A stretch of 64,000 nt of DNA. Origin: Perca fluviatilis (Eukaryota; Chordata; Actinopteri; Perciformes; Percidae). The translations under genes were made by a program, and so were the position numbers. The notes under the pieces were generated by a model, which was given only the letters and a program-made list of their open reading frames with translations, was not told the DNA's origin and did not search any database. Of this stretch, positions 11,858 through 22,834 are shown piece by piece. Location: NCBI RefSeq assembly GCF_010015445.1, contig NC_053115.1:10909524-10973523 (forward strand). The letters run 5' to 3'. Every line of letters begins with the position of its first letter. The first letter of the stretch is position 1.

Positions 11858-13125
11858 CTTCACTTGTTGTCTTACTTATTTTCCACTGGTGCTTCCCTCC
11901 AGTCTGCCTGAAAGTCATGAGCATCCTTCTCCTCCCCTGTCACCTGGTGGCTCCTCCCTTTCCCTCGTACTTGTGCATCTGTCGTTCTTTTACCCAAACA
12001 TTTTTTTCCTGCTAATTTTCTTAATATGTGTGGGGGGGGGGGTTCTGCTTAAAACGCCCGCTGGGTTTTGCATGCTACCTATTTTTTCTGGTATATATTA
12101 CTCTTTCTGTGTTCAATATATCACAATATAGTATTTGGGCATGCTTATAGCTATAAATCCTGCTCAGGTCCTCAACAATGAAGAAATAGATGGTAAATAC
12201 GTTGTTTAACTTGTAGCTATTGTGAAGAATCTATATGTTGGAAGTTGAAAGTTGCAAGAGCATCCTTGCTGAACCAGAACATCTCTCTGTGCTACCTGAG
12301 CACTCAGCCACTGATCTTCCCTTCTAATAGTCCCAGCCCCCCTGCAGAGACACACATACCTTGGGTCACTGTCCATGACCTACTTCCCTCCCAGGGCCTT
12401 TACAAACCATCCAGCACTGATCTCAAATAAAAGGCTCAGCTCCCAGCTGTTTAGCCACCTCGTAGTTAAAACAGAATCTTATTGGATCTGCAGAACTGGA
12501 ACAAACCAGAGGAGGGATGGGATTTCTAAGAATCTCCCACTATCACCACCACCACCACCCAGGGTCACCTCTATTCACTGTCAGCATGCCACGTGAGCAT
12601 CAATAATTCACTAAGCGCTGTAGGGTGCCTTTGTGTCTCCACTGCTCTCACTGAGTTATCTGTGACAGGAACTGGCTGTTCATCTCGCTGCAGTGCCTGG
12701 GCCTTGTTTGACAGCCACATGAAGCTCAGTCAAATCCATGTCAACAGATGCAGAGCAGAGGACATGGGGAATCATAGTAATGAAGCGGCAGCAACGTCTT
12801 TTACAGATGCTCAAATCAAATCCAGTCTGTAGTTTGTGCTCCCTTCTACAGTATACTTTGACGCGAGGCAAATCTCAAACTCCTCCTTTATTCATTGTGT
12901 TTACAGTACATCTCTCAAAATTCCAGTTTGTTCATATAAGAAATGGTTTACAGTACAGTGGATTTATGGACGCAATACATTTCAAAAGGACAACTTTATA
13001 AGTTGTGCATACAATTAGTCTTAGAAGATTCTTGTTGCTTGCTTTCATGTTCTGCACAGCCAGTGAAGCAGAGCTCCAACATGCGCAATGCAGCCTTGTC
13101 ATAGACTCAGTATTCACAGTCTTAT
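11858..13125. other. Gap between the unrecognised gene and the nicalin-like gene
   Basis: This holds the 5' flank of the unrecognised minus-strand gene (left part) and the 3' untranslated region of the nicalin-like gene (right part, to a poly(A) signal at 12887-12892). A short CCA-type triplet run is near 12545. No further coding exon is supported. Confidence 0.5.
12887..12892 (-). promoter_or_regulatory. Poly(A) signal of the nicalin-like gene
   Basis: AATAAA on the minus strand, about 235 bases past the TAA stop at 13126-13128. Its position fits the 3' end of this transcript. Confidence 0.55.
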
Positions 13126-16100
13126 TTACTCGTGCTTGGATTTCATTGCTTCTTTGAGCTTTGTGTAGAGGTAACCACAATTCTGTAATGGAGAACAGAC
13201 AGATACTGTGAGAAAACAAACCTGATATGTCAAGTGTCGTCTACCTATCTGTTAAAAGTATAAGACAACATACAAGGTGCTATGCAATACAATACGAATG
13301 GACAATATGAAAGGATATATAAACAAACCTGAATGGTATAGTAAACAATCCCCAAATAAGCAGCAATGCAGCCGCCGAGGAAGAGATCAAAGGCAGCAGG
13401 CTTCACCCTGGAAGCAAAAGTGTGTCAGTGTCCAAATATCTTATTGACATTACCACATGCACAAAATGCATATGAACACAGATATTTACCTGTACATCAC
13501 TACTGGTGGGTTCATGTGATCAAAAAAGGTAATATCAGGGTCCCTGTATGAATAAATATAGTTAATCAGTAGTGATATTGTTGCATTTCTTCCTGCAGTA
13601 GGAAAGCATTGCACAGTATGTGTTGTCTACTACCACATTTTACCTCCTGTCCTGTCGGAAGGCATGTCTGTGAACTTGCTGCAGGTAACGTTTGAACTCG
13701 TGCTCCAGTGAGTTAACCAGCAGCATGTGACTGGGCTCCTTGTCCAGCAGCTGGGTGGCTCGAGGAACTGACGTCAGGAAGGACATCAGACTGGACATAC
13801 GACCGTCGTGAAAGTCCTGCATCAAGAATTTAGACGTGGCAAGAAAAAAAGACAAATGTAGAAAACATCTTATGTGCCATCACATCAATATTTTAATAAT
13901 TGTATGTCAAGGAGTCCCACTCTTTACTCATGAAAAACCTAATTTGAAATTAACATTGCTTTTTTTCAATTACCAGTAGAAATGAATATTTAAATAATTT
14001 TTTTACACTTTACAGTCCAAATGTATCTAAATAAATGGTCTCATTCCAATGCTCCCGATCTTTAAATTAATCAAATGAACAAGCTACGGTTATTGTGCAG
14101 ACCTAGGCCTTTGAAGACGCAAACACTCTGCAATGCCTACAAACTAACACCAGAGGTCAGTACTTGTCTTTGCATGTTAACAACATAACCAGGAACTTAC
14201 CAATTGGCCTTTGAAAACCTGAAGATCTTTTGGTGAACCCTTGTGGAAGATAATGAAGCTTAGTCACACATTAAAATGCTTATACACTCAAGAAACTAGA
14301 GTTTTTGTATTTGGAGATGTGCATTCTGTTTTCATGCATTTAATTACCTTGCCAGAGAGATTGTACATATAACGTGCCAGTGCTTCTGCTACGATGATGC
14401 CGTTACGCTTCATTTTCCTGAAATCCACTTGTGACCTGTGAGAAGACACAGAGACCACTGTGATGTGTCTCTTTGCATCATCTTTTCATATCATCTCGTA
14501 GTAAACGAGGCCTTCAAGCACCTTGTCATAATCATCATAAACCGAATTCAGAACCTACATGGTGTCTAGCATGGAGCCACGGAGCTCAGATTTGGGGTCT
14601 TCCAGATGTGACAGAGTGAAACTTGGTATCTTCCGCAGGCTGTAGCGCTCATGCTCCCACGCTACTGTGGAATCCACAAGATTGATCTTCTTATGGACCA
14701 GTCCCACCTTCACATGGGGGAATCTGGAGGACACCACCTGGAGGAGTAATCACACATTTAAGTCCATGAAAATTGAGAAAGGCCTACTCCATATTGTGGA
14801 CCTAGCAGTAAAGCTTGTTACCTCCTCCAGCTGTTGCATGAAAGAGTGCATGGGAGTGTCGGGTTTAGGAGGGCGGGACACGTGCATGTACAGTTCATCA
14901 CTGTTGGCCAGTGTATCCAAACACAGCACAAACTCCACATTGTCATGGAGCAGGCTGGTCTCTGGAGATTAAAAAAAAGGTTTGGATGAAATAAATCAAA
15001 CTGGATTAATAAACAAATGGAATAAACCAGATATTGTAGTGCTGTGGACCAATTTCCATATGTTCGATAGAGCGTTGGTCCCAAAACCCAGAGACTCACC
15101 AGCATGGTCCAGATTCTCTTCAATCCATCTCTTTGTGCCAAGGAAATTGTACTTTCCTCCCCCGGTTAAGGAGAACATTAAATTATATCTAAAAGACCAA
15201 AAACAAATGTGAAAATTGTCTTACAGTCAAGCATTTTATCCTGAATGGACTTTTACTGGTTTATCTAGCAGCATATATCAGGATTGTCATGTTATTTTCT
15301 TTACCCCATAATAAAAAATGTATGCTCTCATAGCTTCTAGCGCTAACACTGTTAGCATTACTGAGTGCTTTGGAGACATGAATGACCAAATAGCATATGT
15401 TTTGTTATGTTAAAAGGTCCCTCTATGGAGAGAATTGTAACTCACGGTGGTATGGTACTTGGGCTACTAAAAAGCTTCTGGAAGAGACGTGCCAACTCGA
15501 GCAGGATGGTGACCCCACTGCCATTAGAGTCTGCTCCATATGCCAACCACTGTGTTACACACAAAAAACACACATATGCATTTCATGTCATTTAGCTGAC
15601 ACTTTTATCCAAAGCGACTTACAATTGCTATATATCAGAGGTCACACACCTCTGGAGCAACTAGGGGTTAAGTGTCTTGCTCAATGACACATTGGTTGAT
15701 GTATCACAGTGGGAATTGAACCCAGATCTCCCACACCAAAGGCATATGTCATATCCACTGCACCATCACCACCCCACCACTAAACACAGTGTTTTACTGC
15801 AAGTGCTGAAATTGTTTTTCATCATTTTTATGTGACTCACTGGTGCCAGCCCGTAGGAATCATAGTGGGCAGTGATGACAATAGTGGGTGCATCCTCCCC
15901 TGCCCCCGGAAGCACCCCCTGGAATAAACATCACCAGTTATACAGTGCAGGACTGAGGACCAATCACAAGCTAAACTAATCAGGTTTGACTGAAATTTAA
16001 AGAATGTCAATCAAAGGTTTTTACTCCTCTGTTCTGCATAGTTCCATACTCACCTCCAGTGTGGCGATGGCATTGTCAGTGAAGCCCTTAATAGGGACAC

Positions 16101-19021
16101 TGTTGCTCACTAAGATCTGAAAGGCTGTAGCTGTGACCATGCTGCGAAGGACTGTCAAAATGAAAGCATACAAACCTCAGTGTAGTATTGTTTTTCAGCT
16201 TCCTTACAGTAAAATGCAATATCCGCTTGCTCCTCTCACCTCTGACGAATATAGATGAGGTCCGGGTGGCTGCAGCTTGCTTGACCTCATCGTACATGTA
16301 AAGCAGCTGTTCATCCTCAGGCGCCACATACACGGGCATGAGCGTCTCCTTTAGCAAGGCTTTACTCTCACTCACCATGAAGGACTGCGAGGGTAAAAAG
16401 GAAGTGGTGAATAAAACTCTTTCATTAGCATATACAGCAATTGTATTATACTCTGTGGTGTGGTGATCATAACACTTTAGCAAGCTGTTACATAATACCC
16501 TGGAGCACTAAGCTATAAAATATTATACTCTGATGGATCATAAAAGAGGCTGTATTTTTTTTTTCCTTTTTGCCTTGCAGCATGTCCTGGAGCAAAAAGG
16601 TGTTTCTGGATAACTTGTTACCTGTACAGTGTCGTGGGGGATACTGGAGATATTTTTGGGCAGCAGGATCAGGATGGCAGCAGCATTTTGCCTCTGGGCC
16701 TCAAGGTATTTGTCTGTGGTGAAGTCCAGCACCTTCATGATGACACAGCGGCGAGTCAGCACTGGCTCCTCCGCTGAGCGTGCCTCCGCCACCACGATGG
16801 CTCCACGGCAACCTCAGCAGACACACAAAAAGATGAGGGTAAAACGAACACAAATATCAACTCAAACCACTTTGATTATGTATGTGGTATTTTTTTTACT
16901 CCACTACTTTTATCTGACAGCTATAGATTTTATGTTAAATTGTATTCAGATTTGACATGCAAACATGATAGGCTTATGAGATATGAGATATATTGCTATA
17001 CATGAGACACAATAATAGCTCGAATTGGCTCCATCTCAATTAGCTATATTATTGAAATCCATCTTACATATTAGTGCATCTGTAATAATTATCCAACAGT
17101 ATAATGTATATAATATTTAAAAACTCTAAACAAACACATAATGCATGCTTTTACTTTTTACACTTTAAGAAAATAAAAAAATGTCAATAACTGTTATTTG
17201 TCAATAAAGATCCTTATGTTTACAGTAGCTCAAATGAGCTGACACATGATATTCATTATCATTAAAGTGCCCATATTATGAAAAAATCACTTTTTCTGGG
17301 ATTTGGGGTGTTCTTTTGTGTCTCTGGTGCTTCCACACACATACAAACTTTGAAAAAAATCCATCCATGCTGTTTTGAGTGAGATACGGTTTCTGAATGT
17401 GTCCTGCCTTCAGTCTCCTAGTGAGCTGTTCAAAATCGGCTCGGACTGTGACGTCACAGTCCGAAATGAGCTGGCTAACCACAACCGTTAGCCCGCGCTA
17501 GCATGCTAACCGTTAGCATTAGCATGACTAACGCTAATGCTAACGCTAGCATGTGTACGTCGTTCTCAATAGCAAAGCACTGCTACAACACACACAAGTT
17601 CACCATAATCTACACAAAGAACTACTTCGTACATGGCGCTCATTTAGAAGTCTCCCAGCTAATCCTGCCTTGTAACTGACCAAAGTTGGAGAAACAGGCT
17701 TTCTTTTACTGTCTGTAGAGTTAGCTAGCTGACATGATCTACATCTGAGCTACTGAGCATGTGCGAGTGCAATCAAAGATAGTACAGAAGAAGAAGATGA
17801 AAAGAGGTCTCACTCTGTAGCTAAAACAGAAACCAGGTGAAAAGAGCATCTGCAGCAGTGAGAGAGAGCTGTGCAGTACAACAAAAATATGGTGTTTTTT
17901 GAAAATTAAACCATGTAAACCTATTCTGGTACAATCTTAAAATACAGTTATGAACCTGAAAATGAGCATAATATGGGCGCTTTAAAGGATAATACAAATG
18001 TGTTTAGCATGTGGTGGCCGTGTTATCTTGAGTGTATGTGTTAATACAGTGAATGAAAGCCTTGTTTTGTATCTTCTTGAATCACTCTGAGTACCAAATG
18101 TAACAATAATCAGGACCTCTCACAATTATTGTATTACACAATTACTAACTTAGCTGCTGCATGTCGATGCATCTATCACCTAAAAAGCGCTAAATAATAT
18201 GTGATGTGAGCAGTGTTGGAAGTGCTCAGATCCTTTACTTCAGAAAAAGTACCAATTACAACTCAACTACACACCCTGCATTCACAATCCTTGTTAAGTA
18301 GAAGTACTGAAGTATTATCAGCCAAAAATAGTTAAAGCATCAAATGGTAAAGTACTCGTTCTAAAGAAAAAAAGGGTTTTGACTAATAGATCATAATGAC
18401 CTTGATAAACTGTGAACAAACATTGTTAACAAGATACATCTAGGTGGTTAGAAGATGATTAATTGGGTAGGAAAGAAGAAAATAAACGTCACCACAAATG
18501 TATGTCCATTCTCCAGACTTTCCTCTAATTGCTTTTTGGGAAATGTTGTAAGACACTGCGTTTTGTAAATGGGGTCTCAAGCCAAAAATGTTGGAAAATT
18601 ACTGATTATATCTTTAACAATGCATTGTATGTAAGAGTATCATTTTTTGTTTTATGTAATCTTTTAATCTTTAAAGAGGTAACTATGGCTAAATGAGATA
18701 AATGTAGTGGAGTAAAAAATCCAACATTTATCTCTGAAATGTAGCGGAGTACAAGCATAAAGCAGCATAAAATGGATGGTAAAGTACCTTTAAAACTGTA
18801 CTTAAGTACAAAGCTTGAGTAAATGTACGTAATTATTTTCCACCACTGGATATAATGTGTTACTCTCTGAACATACCGTGCTTGTGTTGTGCCAAGTTGT
18901 ACTGTTGCATCCTGTAGGCTGTGAACTCATAGAAGGACACAGCAGGGAGAGCCGATCCATGCAGACACTGGACACAGAGCAGCAGCACCACGGAGGCTAC
19001 ACTCAGGTCTCTCAGCAACAT
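13126..19021 (-). CDS. ncln: Nicalin-like protein (BOS complex subunit)
   Basis: Fifteen exons join in frame: 19021-18877, 16812-16622, 16384-16240, 16151-16054, 15918-15841, 15549-15446, 15188-15100, 14961-14822, 14737-14559, 14435-14348, 14239-14201, 13816-13644, 13543-13490, 13407-13329 and 13182-13126. They encode 552 residues (human NCLN is 563). Residues 1 to about 23 form a signal peptide. [12 protein letters not shown] and GADSNGSGV are nicalin hallmarks. One membrane segment lies near 511-532 close to the C-terminus. The M28-like His-Tyr-Asp is present at 211-213, but the later metal ligands of active peptidases appear absent ([13 protein letters not shown] region), as in nicalin and nicastrin. 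Family knowledge: nicalin, NOMO and TMEM147 form the ER BOS complex at the multipass translocon. The sequence differs noticeably from remembered human NCLN, and human NCLN is not in the DNAI1 neighbourhood, so a paralog is possible. An in-frame TGA upstream supports the start. Confidence 0.9.
15581..15778 (-). repeat. tRNA-derived SINE, copy 2
   Basis: Same layout and orientation as the copy at 1091-1289, with a B-box-like segment at 15711-15723 (GGGTTCAATTCCC on the minus strand) and the AGCTAAATGACATG tail. It lies in intron 5 of the nicalin-like gene. Confidence 0.75.
17262..17985. mobile_element. piggyBac-like MITE with TTAA ends
   Basis: The ends are TTAAAGTGCCCATATTATG on the left and, reversed, TTAAAGCGCCCATATTATG on the right, matching at 18 of 19 bases. 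Both include the TTAA expected as the piggyBac target duplication. The 724-base element has no transposase. Near 17495-17555 it carries an imperfect palindrome built from GCTAGC and GTTAGCATTAGC motifs. It sits in the first intron of the nicalin-like gene. Confidence 0.8.
18211..18848. mobile_element. hAT-type MITE with CAGTG ends
   Basis: The left end is CAGTGTTGGAA and the right end, reversed, is CAGTGGTGGAA. The interior has the CTTTACT/AAGTA-rich sequence of a familiar fish repeat (GTACTTAAGTACAAAGC near the right end). Flanking 8-mers are only partly alike (gatgtgag and gatataat). It lies in intron 1 of the nicalin-like gene. Confidence 0.65.
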
Positions 19022-20152
19022 GATGTCACGTCCTGCCTGAGTTACGTAATGGTCTCAATCTATGCGGGAAGGTTGATGTTACAGTAAGGTAAGGCCAGAC
19101 ACATTCAAATTGACATGCTATATAAATCATGCTGAGGATTTTTGCAGTTCCTGTTAGAGATATCCTTGACAACTTCATCAGGAATAGGTGGCTGAAGATG
19201 GGCTATCCATTTTGTCATTTACTAGAGACTACCATATTCTCAACCAACCTGGACATCCATAAGGAGGCTCCCACAGCTCCCACAGTTTACAATAATGTAT
19301 TACCCATTAAGTCAGCTATGTTCTACTACTGGCACCATTTTGGCCATGGAAATGTCCCTCACCTGTCTCCCAGCGCTCCTGTCTCATGAGCCTTCTTACT
19401 ACGTCTTCGTCAACTTCAGTGCTACTGCTTGCAGCGTGGACACAAACTAGCTCCTGGGAATCAGGGCGTCTTCTGTAGGTAAGCCACCATTCACCATCTG
19501 CTCCCAAGGGATCAACTCAAGGCTAATCACAAATACCCAACCCCCCCCACTCACTACTCTTCATCTATATCCATCCCTCCTTTCCTGGCTACAATGTTAC
19601 ATTCAGTCACCTCAGTAGGTAATCACACATCAGCAGCAGAGACTCTGTGTGGGAGGCAGGCAAACTGCTCCATACAGTAGCTATTTGTTTCATCTCCTGC
19701 AGGTACAGCAGTTTGAAGCCGTCTGAAGAGCTGGTAGACAGGAGCACTTGAGAACTAACTGAGCCTGCATTGGAGACTTCACCCCTTAATCAGCCTGTCT
19801 GAAATATGTAAGACATTGTTTATCGCAAAAAAATGTACAATTAAAAACTAACAGAAACACATCACATCAGATATCTAATATTTATTTTTTGATATGTTGC
19901 ACTATACACAGAACTTTGACACTGTTAAAATCTAAATGGAACCAGTTCACAATCATCATCATAAGCACCTGACAAAAAAAAAACATCTGTCTGCACATGA
20001 ATTATTTTCCATTCTTGAAAAATAAATTAAAAAACACACAACTGCAAATAAATAGCTTCTGTTACAATGCATTACTTTAGACTCTGAACTCAAAAGATTA
20101 GTGAAGCTACGCCTCGAGTGAGACAACATTGGCTGTCAGTAGTCCACACGTC

Positions 20153-20248
<96 letters not shown>

Positions 20249-22834
20249 TATTAGGATGTTAATGATAGAAGACAAAAATCAGCACCATAGTCAATCAGAA
20301 AGTAAGTCCCTCAATGTAAATGTTAACTGTAAAGCTACTGGTCCAACACACCCCTCAGTTAGCAGCTCCATTAGTGACATATTACCTGACCTACTGTACT
20401 ATTCATGTATTTTTTCTACTTAATGCTTAATTATGTTTATTATCTAAACAGATGGCACCTTATTTAAAAATGAAATGTAATCTGTTTTTATGCTTGTTTG
20501 TTTAGTTTTCTAGCTCAAATGCTGTAGAGACATTGAGGCTATATCAGGTACAGTATATCAGTGTTAAAAAAAGGAGATGCCCTCTTACAGGGTAGAATTA
20601 GCATTTTTGTTCTTTCCAAATAGCTTTAGTTCAGTTTACTATCCACATATGGTAATATTCATTAATTCCTTCCCTTGACAAGAGGAAAAACATGCCTTCC
20701 TTCCTTGACCATGCTTACATGTATGCTTGCAGATCTGGCACCTCTCCAAACACTCTCTCAGCTCGAAGAGATGCAGTCATTTGGACTCATACATTACACA
20801 CTGTATCTTTTGCTGCAGTCGTTATTGCATGGATTTTCAGAAAAATGTAAAACCACCAAGTTGTAAACGTGCTAGCAAAATCAGCAGAGCAGGATTAGTG
20901 CAAAGTTTCCCCAAAACACTGCAACATATCCATTAAGATAATCAAGATAAGATTGTTCATAATTGATGCGCACAGTATTTCAGAAGTAATTTCACATCTT
21001 GATCTCAAATCCTTTGTACATGAGTCAAAAGAATATCCCAAACGTTACCATAAGAGAAAAACTTACACCACACCGTAAAGTGCACAAATACTTAGAGCTG
21101 CAGTTATATTACCAGATATAAGAGCTTATCTAGGCTTAAGTTATGTTAAATAGAAACTTTTTTCCAGGTGTCATACTAGTCACAATGTTTTGTGTTTTTG
21201 GGAAACCCAGCCTGATCTTCTACCGTCATTTGTTTTAGAGCGGATTCACATGCAAGAGACTTTTATCACAATCTACTAGAAAACAGATGTCTGTAGAGCT
21301 CTAGAGATGTCTTTAGAGATGTAAACAGGACAAATAGACAGTATGCATTCAGTTCTTCCTAACGAGAAGGGCTACTTCCTTTTCAACATTATGGGAAACA
21401 TCCATTGGCATAAAGCATCGACAATACACAGCTGTGTCCGGTGCTACATAAGTTCTTGTACCCAAATCAGTTCAGACAAATTGGTTATATTAAAACTCTA
21501 GGGGAATATGCGCAGATGTACAACCATACAAACCAAATACACTTAAAACAAAACTTGTGTGTCTTTTTATGAAAACAAAAATCCCATTTCATTTCCATCC
21601 AGGCAATATGGAATCACTTTATAGATTCTTCAGAACATTCTTCAGAATCCATAACAGGTACGGCCAAAATTGCACAACTTTCTATGTATTTGCATGTATT
21701 CTAAACCTCTTATTATTATTATTATTATTATTATTACTTTGTAACCACATTCACTGGTGATGACCGCTTTGTGCTCATCTTACACATCCACTCATGTCGA
21801 GGCTAACATGGACAAACACAAAGAAAGTTTGCACTAACTCATGAGCAGTTTCTAATAATAGTTTCTCTATATCTACTGATATTACAGTGGGTAAGCCTAA
21901 ACATTACTAACTTGACGTTTTTAAAAGAACGCCTCACATAATGTCTCATCGGCACAAGGATGTGTTTAGATTTCAATAAAAACTGATTAATCATCTGCAC
22001 AAGCGGGTCATTTGGACACGGAGTTAACAGGCAACATGCAAAACTATTTGTTTTCAGCTTCTTTTAAATGAATTTGAAATAATAAAGCAGTACAGCCATG
22101 GTGTACTATAACAGACAAACTTGAAAAAGAAAACTGGAATAACTTCTAGTGTAGTGAGTGTAAGCATTAGTGTTTCGTCAGCAGCTTGATGGTTTAGCAC
22201 TACTTTCGTGGACATATTTAGACACACACAGGTCATTTTCATGTTTGACACATACTGTATATACACTGAAGGACAAAGCAGACTGGCTGAAAGAAATGGT
22301 AATGGTACTGGCTGAGAGAACAAAAAAAAAATGGCCACTACAAAACTCCCAATCTCTTCTTGTCTATCGAATCTGACCGTCAATGACACACGAGTTGAAG
22401 AAGTAGATTCAATGGATGACGCACTGTCACAGCAATGTCACCTTGTCACCAGTTCATGTAGTCATTTCAAATCAACCGATTTCGTTTGCGTTCTTCCACA
22501 ATGTCGCACAATCCCTCATGGTCCTTGTAAACCAAAATATCCCCAAGCATGAAATGGAAGTCAAACGAAGAAGAAGCAAAAGTAACAGGTTTTCCTTAGA
22601 GGTAATGTTTCTGCCATCAATCAAGTAAGATGCACACATCCTACCATAGGAGGAACGTGCACAGATACTGTACATATTGACTCTTTTCTCAAGACTTGAC
22701 CTGTCTCCATTTCTTAATTTCCCTTTGTGCCACTGCCAGTTGATAGTTTTTCCTCTTTGCTGCCACTCTGGTCAGTAGTTGTTGTTGTTTTTTGTTGTTG
22801 TTTTTTTTGGGGGGGTGGGGGGGGGCGGGGTTTG
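19022..22834. other. Stretch between the nicalin-like start and the fam219a stop
   Basis: No coding exon can be supported. Much of it is probably the 3' untranslated region of minus-strand fam219a, since an AATAAA on the minus strand occurs near 19880. It includes a (TG)n tract at 20157-20247 and a short ATT run near 21711-21736. The promoter of the nicalin-like gene should be near 19022-19800. The minus-strand frame 19316-19507 has no homology I recognise. Confidence 0.45.
20157..20247. repeat. (TG)n microsatellite
   Basis: About 90 uninterrupted bases of TG dinucleotides. The Cys/Val and Thr/His frames across it are not genes. Confidence 0.98.

Noticed and set aside
19316..19507. Minus-strand frame just upstream of the nicalin-like start
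   Set aside because: An in-frame TGA separates the region upstream from the chosen ATG, and the peptide has no similarity to nicalin N-termini.
20118..20423. Cys/Val and Thr/His repeat proteins at the (TG)n tracts (also 40813-41113 and 58982-59309)
   Set aside because: Pure dinucleotide repeats are open in several frames; these are not genes.
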